Of a DNA stretch of 64,000 bases, positions 16,188 through 25,372 are shown piece after piece. The notes under the pieces were generated by a model, which saw only the letters and a program-made list of their open reading frames with translations, had not been told where the DNA came from and made no database searches. The first letter of the stretch is position 1; every line of letters starts with the position of its first letter. The DNA comes from Actinomycetota bacterium. GTDB taxonomy: Bacteria; Actinomycetota; Acidimicrobiia; IMCC26256; PALSA-610. The stretch is taken from positions 124,001 to 188,000 of the forward strand of contig SXJP01000014.1 in assembly GCA_005779395.1 (NCBI GenBank), given 5' to 3'. A program made the translations under genes and the position numbers.

Positions 16188-17951
16188 TCAACGCTCGCGC
16201 AGGAACCAACCTCGTGGATCCCAGGTCCGTAGCGGTAACACATCAGCAATTGAGACAGGCTCTAACTCGCCGAGGTCCGCGGCGACTGGCGCTTCCCACC
16301 CACATGCTGACAGCGCGGCACTCGCCCGTTGTCCCACGGTGCCCTCGCCCGACGCCACCGCGGTCAGTGTGAGCACGCCATCATCGCTGAGTTTCTCGAA
16401 TGTCGCTAGGTCGGTCACAAGAGTTCGTACCCCGCGACCAGGGGTCGTGATGTAGGCGCAGTCTGCTACGAAGCGTTGCGGAGTGAGTAGCGCGATGACG
16501 ATGTTCTCGAACGCAACGCTCCCGACGTCGTTGCCCCCACCTGACCCGACGAGAAAAGGCCCGCCAGTGTCGAGCAACGATGTCGAATTGATGTTGCCGT
16601 ACCGATCGACTTGCGCGCCACCGAGGCAACCAATCGTGCGCGTTCCGGCGCCGCCGACAAGACCGCCCAGAACCATCGTGGCATCTGACAGCATTGTCGC
16701 TGTAGGGAAGTTTCGGTGGTTCAAGACGAATGGGTCTGCCGGAACTGGTTCGTAGCCCCATAGCCCGATTTCGGCTGTGAGCGCGGTGTCGACACCCATC
16801 TCGCTAGCGAGTCGAACACCAAGCCACGCCGTGAGGTTCGCAACGCCAGCGCCAGCAAGAACCGCATCTGCTTGCGTGGCGACTACACGGGCAGCTAAGG
16901 CGCGAGCACCCATTACGGCGGCACGTTCCCAAGCATTTGGTGCGCTCTGCGTGTCTACTCCGAAGTCGGCTTCATCGGTTTTCCATGAATCAGGCGCGGC
17001 CTTCGCCAGCAATGCTGTTACGCGCTCCGGTCCGACTTTCAAAAGCCACTGATCCTGAGTCTCTACTTCAAGAATCCACTCGCGGATCCACTCGTCATAG
17101 TTCTCCGAACGTGTAGCTGCGCGCGCTTCGACCCAGAACTCGTAGTCCTCGCCATAACCATCGACTGGCAGGTTGCCCGCATAGAGGCCGCCGGGATGAG
17201 CGCCGAGCGGCGCTTCTACCAACGCGAGTACGCGATGCCCGGGAAGCTGCACGAGATGTGACCACGGCTTCAAAGAATCGACGATTCGCTCGACGCTCAC
17301 AACACATCCACGCTTCGCTGCTAGTGCTCCCCAGACTCCTTCGAGCAGAGGTGGGTGGATCGCGACGTTTCCATCACGATCAGCAACGGCTGCGTGGAGC
17401 AGAGCTACATCGGGTTGCAACGGCGCGAGCAATCCAACACGTCCGAATGGTGAATCCACCGAAGCGTATGCATCGTTCGTTTGCATCGAACTCGCAGCAA
17501 TTGAGGACGTGACTATCGCCGGCAGGTGACGTGCCGCTGCTTCGAGTCGCTGAGCGAAAGCTAAGAACGACCAGTGCTCAACTTCGACCGAACCATCCTT
17601 GTACGCTCGCTGGAAAATGGGATTCGGGGTGAAGTTCGGGAACGTGTCGCCGCTGTATCCCGTGATCACCTTGCGCACTAGCCCGCCTCTAAAAAACAAC
17701 GCACCGAGGCTTGAGAGGCTGAGCATCACCAGCGTGAACTCTGGGTCACGTCCCCACCACTGCCGAATCGTCTCGCGGGCGAGTGCGCTCCATCTGGTGT
17801 GGCCAACCATGAGGTGCAGGGAATCGCCAGCGCGGACGTGTCGGCTAATCGCATCGTCTAGGCGTGCTATCTCCACGGCTTTGGACGTTACCGGCCGATC
17901 CGTAGGGAAAAGTTCAGTCGACAAATCGCCCACGGAGGAATAAACGGACAT
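16188..17951 (-). CDS. Single-chain family I CoA-transferase (IpdA-IpdB-like fusion)
   Basis: A 587-residue protein in which two CoA-transferase subunits are fused. The first half resembles the alpha subunit of glutaconate CoA-transferase and IpdA (VVSVERIVDSL, VEAPLGAHPGGLY, then GYGEDYEFWVEARA). The second half resembles beta/IpdB (GCLGGAQVDRYGNINSTSL, GSGGGNDVGS). The position of the catalytic Glu of the glutaconate enzyme (VESG) is filled by Glu394 in TAEIGLWGYEP, so a true transferase is possible. Start ATG 17951 is preferred to the 153-nt upstream extension. It lies 37 bp before the ABC ATPase and may share its transcript. Its acid is unknown. Confidence 0.85.
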   Translation of the reverse strand: MSVYSSVGDLSTELFPTDRPVTSKAVEIARLDDAISRHVRAGDSLHLMVGHTRWSALARETIRQWWGRDPEFTLVMLSLSSLGALFFRGGLVRKVITGYSGDTFPNFTPNPIFQRAYKDGSVEVEHWSFLAFAQRLEAAARHLPAIVTSSIAASSMQTNDAYASVDSPFGRVGLLAPLQPDVALLHAAVADRDGNVAIHPPLLEGVWGALAAKRGCVVSVERIVDSLKPWSHLVQLPGHRVLALVEAPLGAHPGGLYAGNLPVDGYGEDYEFWVEARAATRSENYDEWIREWILEVETQDQWLLKVGPERVTALLAKAAPDSWKTDEADFGVDTQSAPNAWERAAVMGARALAARVVATQADAVLAGAGVANLTAWLGVRLASEMGVDTALTAEIGLWGYEPVPADPFVLNHRNFPTATMLSDATMVLGGLVGGAGTRTIGCLGGAQVDRYGNINSTSLLDTGGPFLVGSGGGNDVGSVAFENIVIALLTPQRFVADCAYITTPGRGVRTLVTDLATFEKLSDDGVLTLTAVASGEGTVGQRASAALSACGWEAPVAADLGELEPVSIADVLPLRTWDPRGWFLRER

Positions 17952-18131
17952 AACACCGACATCTGATAATGCATCTGGATGATGCCGGGAGGCATGGACG
18001 CCCTCTACCGTATGGATCGGTCGCCTTCTGGCCGCACCCCCACTGCAGCCAGAGGCGGCCCCTTTCATTTTGTTCTCAGGCAGTTCTCGACCTAGCGCGC
18101 GCATGCTGATTGTGGCGTTAGCTTCTCGGCC

Positions 18132-19007
18132 ATGAAACTTGGCATCGTCACTCCCGTTCTCACACTCTTAGGGCGTGCCCACGCCAGTTGGGAAACAACA
18201 GCCGACTTCGGCGATGTCGTAACAATCGCATGCGCTGCTGAGCGGTTCGGGTACGACCATCTCACTTGCTCTGAGCATGTGGCATTGCCAGAGTCCGTAG
18301 TGGCTCGGCGCGGCGGTCGATATTTCGACCCGGTCGCGACTCTCGGTGCATTAAGTGCCCACACTGAGACCATTCGCCTCGCGACGTTTGTCCTCGTGCT
18401 GGGTTACCACCATCCGCTCGAATTAGCGAAACGCTACGGGACACTCGACCTAATTAGCGGTGGCAGAGTCACGTTGGGAGTTGGTGTCGGTTCCCTCGAG
18501 GAAGAGTTCGAATTACTAGGCGCAGAGTTCGAGCGACGTGGCGACCGCGGCGATGATGCGCTCCGCGCACTCCGCTGTAGTTTCGGTCGTCGTGTGCCTG
18601 AGTACCACGGGGAGTTTTTCGATTACTCCGGCTTCGTCGTAGACCCATGCGGGATTCAAACCGACATCCCAATTTGGATTGGCGGGCGCACTCACCGCTC
18701 TTTACGGCGCGCAGTCGAACTCGCGGACGGTTGGGCGCCTTTTCAACTCAACGTCGACGAAGTCGCAAGAATGCTCCTTGTAGAGAGCCAAACAGATGCA
18801 TGGGGTCTTCGCTCGACTCCAATTGAAGTGCTCCTTCAGCCAGACCCAATCGATCCGCTAGGCAACCCGGACGCGACAGCTACCACGATTCGGGAGCTTC
18901 GCGACGCTAGCGCCACTGGAATGAACACGAGGTTCGTACACCATTCCCTTGCCCACTATTTGGAACAGTTAGAAGCGCTACCGCAATTGCTCGCGAATAT
19001 CGGCTGA
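18132..19007 (+). CDS. LLM-class (luciferase-like) F420-dependent oxidoreductase
   Basis: A 291-residue TIM-barrel protein of the luciferase-like family, in the actinobacterial subgroup that usually binds F420 rather than FMN. Family features are DHLTCSEHVALP, the ATFVLVLGYHHPLELAKRYGTLDLISGGRVTLGVGVG block, and IPIWIGGRTHRSLRRAVELADGWAP. It would carry out a hydride-transfer oxidation or reduction on an unknown substrate in the cytoplasm. It diverges from the CoA-transferase gene and is 10 bp upstream of the fused ETF, so those two genes probably form an operon. F420 use is inferred from family resemblance. Confidence 0.88.
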   Translation: MKLGIVTPVLTLLGRAHASWETTADFGDVVTIACAAERFGYDHLTCSEHVALPESVVARRGGRYFDPVATLGALSAHTETIRLATFVLVLGYHHPLELAKRYGTLDLISGGRVTLGVGVGSLEEEFELLGAEFERRGDRGDDALRALRCSFGRRVPEYHGEFFDYSGFVVDPCGIQTDIPIWIGGRTHRSLRRAVELADGWAPFQLNVDEVARMLLVESQTDAWGLRSTPIEVLLQPDPIDPLGNPDATATTIRELRDASATGMNTRFVHHSLAHYLEQLEALPQLLANIG

Positions 19008-19017
19008 CAGGGGCACC

Positions 19018-20820
19018 GTGCGGATTGCAGTACTCATAAAACAGATACCAAAATTTGAGACGATGTCACTCGGCTCAGATGGACGTCTCAATCGCGCAGA
19101 TCAGATGCTCGAAATGAATGCCTACTGTCGCAGAGCAGTCTCCAAGGCCGTCGAGATCGGAGCGACAGATGTGGCCAACGAGGTTGTCATATTCACGCTT
19201 GGCCCAGAGTCTGCCGACGACGTTCTCAGAGAAGCAATCGCGTGGGGCGACATTCAGGGTTGCGGCCACGTGCGCGGCGTGCACATTTGTGACGCCGCGT
19301 TCGCAGGGAGCGACACCCTCGCGACAGCGCGTACCCTCGTCGCAGCCTTGCGCGGTGACGGCGACTTCGATCTGATTCTCTGCGGGCGTAACAGCATCGA
19401 CGCCGATACTGGTCAGGTCGGTCCGCAAGTTGCTGAACTCCTCGGCATTGAGTTCGTTTCCAGTGCACGCGAGATCGCCCTCGACGGAAACACGGTGCAT
19501 GCAGTTGGCGAACTCGACGATGGAGTCATGACTGTAGAGACCCAAATCCCAGTGCTCATTTCGTGTGCCGAGCGCCTATGCGAGCCGAGCAAGGTTGAGC
19601 CAGAATTTCGCGCTCAGGTGAACAGCTCGCGAATAGTCGTAATGACGAGTTCGGAACTCGGCGAAGGGCCATGGGGCCAAGCTGCGAGTCCTACGCGAGT
19701 CGGCGATTTGCGCTCAATCACAGTCGAACGGACACGATTGACCTGGCCGGAACTCGACCTCAACTCCCAGGTAGACAAGGCGATAGCGGCTATCCGTGAC
19801 CGGCATGCCATCGCGACCCCACCTGTGAAAGCAGCGGCGTTGGGACCGTTGCGAAGATCGCACGGCCCTGCCGTCGTTGCACTAATAGAGCCAGGAAGAT
19901 CACACACTTCAGCGGAGCTACTCGGTTCCGCTGCGATGCTCGCCGCTGGTTGCGGTGGCTACGCAGTAGGGATAGGACCTAGTGAAGCTGTTGAGCGGTG
20001 CGCACTCGGAAATTTGGGTGCCGATATGACAGTCGCGATCCACGGTAGCGATACCGAATCAGATCTCGCCACGACGATCGCCGCTTGGCTAAGAGAACAT
20101 CCAACCACGATTTTGTTGGCGCCGAGCACAGCATGGGGCCGCGAGATCGCTTCACGGATTGCAGCAAGAACTTCTTCTGGCCTTACGGGTGATGCCATCG
20201 ATTTGGAATTAGTCGACGGCCGCCTCGTCGCATGGAAGCCTGCATTCGGCGGCGCTGTTGTGGCGGCCATAACGAGCGAGTCTCCGCTGCAATTGGTGAC
20301 GGTGCGAGCGGGTGTTCTATGCGTGCCCATCCCGCGCAATGCGAGTGCGCCACACAGCGTGATTACTGCGTCGAGCAGGAGCCAGCTACGAGTCCTGTCG
20401 CGCACGCGAGACGATGACATCGACGTGCTCGCCGATGCCGAGGTCGTGATAGGCGTCGGCCGCGGGGTCGACCCTGCGAAGTACGCAGAATTTGATCAAC
20501 TACGACGCTTTCTTGCCGCTGAGTTCGGCGCGACGCGCAAAGTGACCGATGTTGGCTGGCTACCAAGAGCGAGACAGATCGGCATCACGGGACGATCCGT
20601 TAGTCCTGAGCTGTTCATCAGCGTTGCTGCTAGCGGAAAGTTCAATCATTCAGTTGGCTATCGCAATGCCAAGACTGTGCTCGCCATCAATTCTGACCCC
20701 GGTGCACCGGTCTTTTCTACCGCGGACATCGGGATCATCAGTGAGTGGAGCGACGCAATTCGACTGCTCGCCGAGCGATCGAGCGAGTTGCCCTTCGGTC
20801 AGGCTTTCTCTGGACGATAG
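19018..20820 (+). CDS. Single-chain electron transfer flavoprotein (EtfB-EtfA fusion)
   Basis: A 600-residue protein that joins both ETF subunits, starting at GTG 19018. Residues 1 to about 250 are EtfB-like: MRIAVLIKQIPKFE, and the AMP-binding GRNSIDADTGQVGPQVAELLG. From about residue 285 it is EtfA-like, ending in the FAD domain with VIGVGRGVDPAKYAEFDQL, GITGRSVSPELFISVAASGKFNHS and AINSDPGAPVFSTADIGI. ETF collects electrons from acyl-CoA dehydrogenases for delivery to the quinone pool. Most bacteria encode two separate proteins, so the fusion is unusual. There is no sign of a sequencing join: the linker is open and in frame. Confidence 0.92.
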   Translation: MRIAVLIKQIPKFETMSLGSDGRLNRADQMLEMNAYCRRAVSKAVEIGATDVANEVVIFTLGPESADDVLREAIAWGDIQGCGHVRGVHICDAAFAGSDTLATARTLVAALRGDGDFDLILCGRNSIDADTGQVGPQVAELLGIEFVSSAREIALDGNTVHAVGELDDGVMTVETQIPVLISCAERLCEPSKVEPEFRAQVNSSRIVVMTSSELGEGPWGQAASPTRVGDLRSITVERTRLTWPELDLNSQVDKAIAAIRDRHAIATPPVKAAALGPLRRSHGPAVVALIEPGRSHTSAELLGSAAMLAAGCGGYAVGIGPSEAVERCALGNLGADMTVAIHGSDTESDLATTIAAWLREHPTTILLAPSTAWGREIASRIAARTSSGLTGDAIDLELVDGRLVAWKPAFGGAVVAAITSESPLQLVTVRAGVLCVPIPRNASAPHSVITASSRSQLRVLSRTRDDDIDVLADAEVVIGVGRGVDPAKYAEFDQLRRFLAAEFGATRKVTDVGWLPRARQIGITGRSVSPELFISVAASGKFNHSVGYRNAKTVLAINSDPGAPVFSTADIGIISEWSDAIRLLAERSSELPFGQAFSGR

Positions 20821-21338
20821 AAAACGGCTAGCAGTCCGGTCGCGCTACCTAGGCCACCGAGCAGCGCAATCCAAAACCCTGACCAACCGTTGAACCAAGT
20901 GATGTCGAAGGACCCATCGAGTGACCACGAGCCCGCGCCCAGAGTCCCTAGCGACAAGGCTGTGAGTGCAATGAACGCCACGTATTCCCAACCCTGGCCT
21001 GGTCGAAAAATAAAGAAGCCGTTCTTGCGATGTGCCGTGACTAAAGCGACAACCATTTCCGAGATCAGCGCAGCCACCGCAACAGGTGTGAATAGTCCAG
21101 CGATGAGCAACGCTCCGCCCACTAATTCGCCGATAGTCGCGAGCCACGCGTGAAGGATCCCTGGTTTCATGCCCATGCTCGCAAACCACGATGCAGCACC
21201 AGCGACTTTGCCACCGCCCAAAAGGTGGTTATAGCCATGGGCCATGATCATTGCGCCGCATGTAACGCGGAGGATTAGCAACGCCGTATTCGCTGCATCG
21301 ACATCGGTTGATTGGGTCGCAATTAGAGAAAGTGACAT
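20799..21338 (-). CDS. DoxX family membrane protein
   Basis: A 179-residue integral membrane protein with about four hydrophobic segments. Features of DoxX/DoxD-like proteins are LLILRVTCGAMIMAHGYNHLLGG near the N-terminus, GELVGGALLIAGLFTPVAVAALI in the second segment, and the GFFIFRPGQGWEYVAFIAL segment before the last helices. Family members are linked to redox homeostasis or thiol metabolism in actinobacteria, but the reaction is unclear. The gene converges with the fused ETF gene and overlaps its 3' end by 22 bp on the opposite strand. Confidence 0.88.
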   Translation of the reverse strand: MSLSLIATQSTDVDAANTALLILRVTCGAMIMAHGYNHLLGGGKVAGAASWFASMGMKPGILHAWLATIGELVGGALLIAGLFTPVAVAALISEMVVALVTAHRKNGFFIFRPGQGWEYVAFIALTALSLGTLGAGSWSLDGSFDITWFNGWSGFWIALLGGLGSATGLLAVFYRPEKA

Positions 21339-21553
21339 GGATTAGGAACCTTTCAGGTGGTTGATTAGAAGGCCCAAACCGGATGAATCTGGGCTAAACC
21401 CCTACAAGTGTCGAATCTTTCTAGATATTTCGTGAAAAAAAAATGGATATAAAACGATTAGTGACACCGCGTCTATTAATGTAGCGTTTTCATGATAGAC
21501 GACACGTAATACCGAGTAGCCGAGATGACTACTCATGGAGCGGGAGACAAAGA
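21339..21553. promoter_or_regulatory. AT-rich divergent region with two inverted repeats
   Basis: This 215-bp region between DoxX and the small LuxR regulator is much more AT-rich than its surroundings. It contains a run of nine A at 21435-21443 and a TATAAA at about 21449. Two inverted repeats follow: GTCTAT at 21471-21476 with ATAGAC at 21495-21500 (arms extend imperfectly to ten bases), and GAGTAG at 21514-21519 with CTACTC at 21529-21534. A GGAG lies about 9 nt upstream of ATG 21554. The repeats could be operators, perhaps for autoregulation, or RNA hairpins in the leader. Confidence 0.5.
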
Positions 21554-22033
21554 ATGGAAAACAAGACAGTACTAGTACTTGGCTGCGACGAAGGCGGGCG
21601 AGTTCGCTCCGCTTCTGCTTCATTCTCAAGTTACACAGGGCTCAGCGGCGCCAAGCTGTATGGCCGCAGAATCGATGAGTTCGCAAAGGACATCACTGAG
21701 AGCCGTTTGCGGTTGCAACTCAGCGACGGCACAGCCCGTGACTTTGACACGAGCACGTGTGACCTAGATGTCCATGAAGGCTCAGAGGTCCACAGCATCC
21801 TGGTTCTATCGCAACGCAATGACGCCCTTAGCCGCACAGGCGCAGATGCTGTGTCACTGTCGGAGCGCGAAAGCCAGATCTTGGAGTTCGTCGCAGATGG
21901 CTTCCGCGTAGCCACAATTGCACGTCGCCTCTTTATCTCTCCGAGCACGGTGCGCAACCACCTCTCGGCGATATTCAAGAAGGTCGGCGTAGCCAACCAG
22001 GCTCAGTTGCTCGAGCGCCTGAAGCAGAGCTAA
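21554..22033 (+). CDS. Small PAS-like/LuxR-HTH transcriptional regulator
   Basis: A 159-residue regulator. Residues 1 to about 90 look like a short PAS-type sensor (SFSSYTGLSGAKLYGRRIDEF), and residues 100-157 form a LuxR/GerE helix-turn-helix: LSERESQILEFVADGFRVATIARRL with recognition helix SPSTVRNHLSAIFKKVGV. There is no receiver domain or phosphorylation Asp. The HTH closely resembles both HTH domains of the large regulator that follows 63 bp downstream, so the two probably share ancestry and perhaps targets. It has a good ribosome site and an AT-rich leader with inverted repeats. The signal is unknown. Confidence 0.88.
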   Translation: MENKTVLVLGCDEGGRVRSASASFSSYTGLSGAKLYGRRIDEFAKDITESRLRLQLSDGTARDFDTSTCDLDVHEGSEVHSILVLSQRNDALSRTGADAVSLSERESQILEFVADGFRVATIARRLFISPSTVRNHLSAIFKKVGVANQAQLLERLKQS

Positions 22034-22096
22034 CACAAAGCATCTGAACCAAAACTAGTACGAAACGGAGGTACATCGCCTGCAATAATGTAGGCG

Positions 22097-23995
22097 ATGT
22101 ACCTCCCTGGTAACCCTGATCGCGATGCATGGATCAAGGAACTCGTTGCCACCGTTGAGTCACCGTTTTGGAACTGGTCCGACATAGGGCTGAGCCTCTT
22201 TGACGGTCGCAGATGCGTAGCGCGTACCGGGGCAGTAATTCCACCGTTCGCTGGTCGAGTCCCGAACCAGATCACAGATCTGAACTTCGGCGACGACAAG
22301 GAACAGATCGACACCTACTTCAAGTGGGCCACCGACCCTGATCTTCCGCCTGTACGAACCATTCGCCGAGTGATGAGCCTTCCGGTTGGCGACGGACCCT
22401 TTACGAGCAACCGTCTCACCGTTGATTCCACGACGTTGCGTGCAACTACGGGACCTGATTGTGACCCGGCATTTATTACCTATACGTTGCTTCCGAAGAC
22501 CACGCGCGAGAGCACTGAGCTTGAAGACGGAGCAGATCGAGTCGTCTTGTCTGATGAGTGGGACAGAATCTGCGGTATCCATGGACGACGCAATCGGAGT
22601 TTGGGGTCGGCCGTTGGCCTCATCCGCTGGATTTTCGTACACCCAGAAGACGTCGTAGCAAACCTCAGCGACCATTACGAAGTTTGCAACGGGACTCTTC
22701 CTGAGGCACATGCCGTAACACGCATGTCGGGCCGAGCGTCGGGTTGGTCGAGCGTCGACACCACAACTACTCGCCTCGGATCCGCCGACAAGGTAGTTGT
22801 AGCAACTGTTATACACGCTCCGCCCAAGTCAAGAATGCAACAGTTTGTCGACCCCGGCGCTGTACTCGGCGCCCGCGAGATGCACGTCTTTGAACAAGTA
22901 CTAGCTGGTGCGTCCGCCGTATCTATCGCGGTCCGCGGCGGAGTCGCGGCGAGCACCGTACGAAACCAATTGTCGAGAATTCTCGAAAAACTAGGGACGA
23001 CTACCCGCGGCGAACTAGTTGCGCGATACGCCACGCGCCCCCCGAGCTCTGTCGCTCGAGCAGTCAGCGCCGTGCGGACTTTCGACGAAGCGCTAGTCCA
23101 TGCAAAGGCCGACCGACCGCGCTACTTGCGGTTCGACGGGACCCGCGAGCAGTGGGTCGATGCCATTGGAGAGACAATCGGTTCACTTCTGAGCACCTAC
23201 GGACCGATCGCGATCGGCCTTGTCGACGGCACGACGATTGCGGCGAGCAACACTGCCTTCGACACGGCCTACCCACCGGGTTCGAAAGTCCGTACCTTGT
23301 TCGACGAAGATAAACTTGTAGAAAGATCCGATCGGATCAGGGCGTCAGAGGGCGCTCTAGGCACATGGCACTTTGTGCAGCGCTACCCCGATCAGGTCAT
23401 GACCGTCGTATCGATCAAGCGCAATGAGGCCGACCCGCCACTTGCAGTTTTGTACTTTCAACCCGCCTCATCTAGACGAGAGATCGCCCAGTACGGCTCT
23501 TGGGCGTTCCTCATGGATCTCTCATGGCGGATCCTTCGAGTCAGTTCACCCGTCGAATTTCCCGAGCTTTCGCGTCGGTTAGTCGGCAAGATTGTCTGGC
23601 TCCTAAACCATCCATCGTCATTCCACACAATCATCGACGCAGTCGATGCACTAGTTGCTGGCACAGAGACAAAAGTCGACGTTGCCCACGACATATTGAG
23701 CCCCGATGGCTGGCTCGTTGCAACTTCCACGTTGCGCCTCATTTCGGGCGACGAACCACTCATTCTCTGGCAACTCAAGCCATCGCGAGCGATTGCCGTG
23801 TCTGATCCAACGCGACTTCGTGAACTCGACAACAGAGATCTCGCGCTGGGTCTCGCCGCGATAAATGGGGCAACTGTGGCCGACATCGCTAGCGAACTCG
23901 GTCTCGCTCACGGCACGGTACGCAACAGGCTCTCAAAGATCTACGCTCAACTTGGTGTCAGTTCGCAAGCCGAATTGATCGAGCGCTATCACTAG
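22097..23995 (+). CDS. Large regulator with two LuxR-type HTH domains (internal duplication)
   Basis: A 632-residue protein built from two similar halves, each a sensor-like region of about 250 residues followed by a LuxR HTH. The first HTH is at about 254-312 (LGAREMHVFEQVLAG...AASTVRNQLSRILEKLG), and the second occupies the last 55 residues (AHGTVRNRLSKIYAQLGVSS). The sensor regions also correspond: DRDAWIKELV...GLSLFDG against TREQWVDAIG...AIGLVDG. No ATPase, receiver or kinase domain is visible. Two HTHs on one chain could act as a built-in dimer. It follows a small PAS/LuxR regulator and precedes an amidohydrolase. Signal and targets are unknown. Confidence 0.87.
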   Translation: MYLPGNPDRDAWIKELVATVESPFWNWSDIGLSLFDGRRCVARTGAVIPPFAGRVPNQITDLNFGDDKEQIDTYFKWATDPDLPPVRTIRRVMSLPVGDGPFTSNRLTVDSTTLRATTGPDCDPAFITYTLLPKTTRESTELEDGADRVVLSDEWDRICGIHGRRNRSLGSAVGLIRWIFVHPEDVVANLSDHYEVCNGTLPEAHAVTRMSGRASGWSSVDTTTTRLGSADKVVVATVIHAPPKSRMQQFVDPGAVLGAREMHVFEQVLAGASAVSIAVRGGVAASTVRNQLSRILEKLGTTTRGELVARYATRPPSSVARAVSAVRTFDEALVHAKADRPRYLRFDGTREQWVDAIGETIGSLLSTYGPIAIGLVDGTTIAASNTAFDTAYPPGSKVRTLFDEDKLVERSDRIRASEGALGTWHFVQRYPDQVMTVVSIKRNEADPPLAVLYFQPASSRREIAQYGSWAFLMDLSWRILRVSSPVEFPELSRRLVGKIVWLLNHPSSFHTIIDAVDALVAGTETKVDVAHDILSPDGWLVATSTLRLISGDEPLILWQLKPSRAIAVSDPTRLRELDNRDLALGLAAINGATVADIASELGLAHGTVRNRLSKIYAQLGVSSQAELIERYH

Positions 23996-24058
23996 ATCGT
24001 CGGCACAGCTAACCTGACACCGGCGTCAGTTTCGGTTCACGCAGCCCAGGAGATCGCA

Positions 24059-25354
24059 ATGAATCTTGAAGACCTAGTTCTCGTATCAGTGGACGACCAT
24101 GTTGTCGAACCTCCCGATCTTTTCGAGGGTCGCCTGAGCCATGAGTTCATCGACCGTGCTCCGAAACTCACCCGCAAAGACTCCGGCATCGACGTCTGGG
24201 CCTTCATGGGAGCCGAACTACCGAACATTGGGCTCAACGCTGTCGCTGGCCGTCCCCCAGAAGAGTTCGCTATGGACCCAACAAGCTTCGATGACATGCG
24301 TAGCGGCTGCTACGACATCCACGACCGGGTGAAGGACATGAATGCAAACGGTGTCCTCGGTTCGATGTGCTTCCCTTCATTTCCGCAGTTCTGTGGTCAG
24401 CTATTTGCGCGTACTGCTCTCAATGATCCCGACCTAGCGCTGGCATTGCTGCGCGCCTACAACGACTGGCACGTCGAGAGTTGGTGCGGTGCCTACCCGG
24501 GGCGTTTCATCCCACTCGCCTTGCCGATCATGTGGGACGTTGACCTCATGTCAGAAGAGGTCGTGCGCATGGCAGACAAGGGCTGCTTCGCCGTAACTTT
24601 TTCTGAGAATCCTGTACCTCTTGGTCACCCGAGCATTCACTCAGGTCATTGGGACAAGTTTTTCGAGACATGCGCCGACACAGGCACTGTTGTCAACGTT
24701 CACATCGGTTCGTCGTCCAAGATGGTGATCACTGCTGACGATGCGCCGATGGATGTTCTCATCACACTCTCGCCAATGAACATCGTGCAGGCAGCGGCAG
24801 ATATCGTGTGGTCAAAGGTCCCGCAGAAGTTCCCGACGCTCAAGTACGCGTTGAGCGAAGGTGGCATCGGTTGGATCCCATATTTCCGGGAACGGATTGA
24901 CTACACCTACGACCGGCATCGCTTCTGGACTGGCCAAGACATGGGTTCCCGTCTCCCCTCCCAGGTATTCGACGAACAGGTGATCTGCTGTTGGATCGAC
25001 GACCCTGTCGGCATTGAAATGCGCCACAAGATGAACATTGACATGATCTGCTGGGAATGCGACTACCCGCACTCCGATAGTTCGTGGCCGACATCTCCCG
25101 AACAGTTCATGAAGCAGATGAAGGCTGCAAACTGTTCAGACTCAGACATCGACAAGATCAGCCATGCCAACGCAATGCGCCTGTACAACTACGACCCGTT
25201 CACGACTCTCGGGGGTCGAGAAAACTGCAACGTAGGCGCGCTCCGCGCGCAAGCGACAGGCTGGGACACCTCGATCGTCGCTCGTGGCATCAAAGCAACT
25301 CGCACCGGCGTCATGGACCTTGTGAAAATGGCGCAAGGCAAGCAAGCCAACTAG
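24059..25354 (+). CDS. Amidohydrolase family 2 metal-dependent hydrolase
   Basis: A 431-residue TIM-barrel hydrolase of the amidohydrolase 2 group common in actinobacteria. The expected metal-site pieces are present: DDHVVEPPDLF at the N-terminus (Asp-x-His replaced in part by DDH), NVHIGSSS in the middle and the C-terminal WECDYPHSDSSWP with the metal-ligand Asp. Relatives include decarboxylases and hydrolases acting on aromatic or cyclic acids. A ribosome site AGGAG lies about 8 nt before ATG 24059. It stands alone behind the double-LuxR regulator, which may control it; this is inferred from adjacency only. Confidence 0.88.
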   Translation: MNLEDLVLVSVDDHVVEPPDLFEGRLSHEFIDRAPKLTRKDSGIDVWAFMGAELPNIGLNAVAGRPPEEFAMDPTSFDDMRSGCYDIHDRVKDMNANGVLGSMCFPSFPQFCGQLFARTALNDPDLALALLRAYNDWHVESWCGAYPGRFIPLALPIMWDVDLMSEEVVRMADKGCFAVTFSENPVPLGHPSIHSGHWDKFFETCADTGTVVNVHIGSSSKMVITADDAPMDVLITLSPMNIVQAAADIVWSKVPQKFPTLKYALSEGGIGWIPYFRERIDYTYDRHRFWTGQDMGSRLPSQVFDEQVICCWIDDPVGIEMRHKMNIDMICWECDYPHSDSSWPTSPEQFMKQMKAANCSDSDIDKISHANAMRLYNYDPFTTLGGRENCNVGALRAQATGWDTSIVARGIKATRTGVMDLVKMAQGKQAN

Positions 25355-25372
25355 TGCGCCTACTCGCCGCGG

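Noticed and set aside
22160..22816. 218-residue open frame on the - strand
   Set aside because: Antisense to the double-LuxR regulator; no domain or ribosome site.
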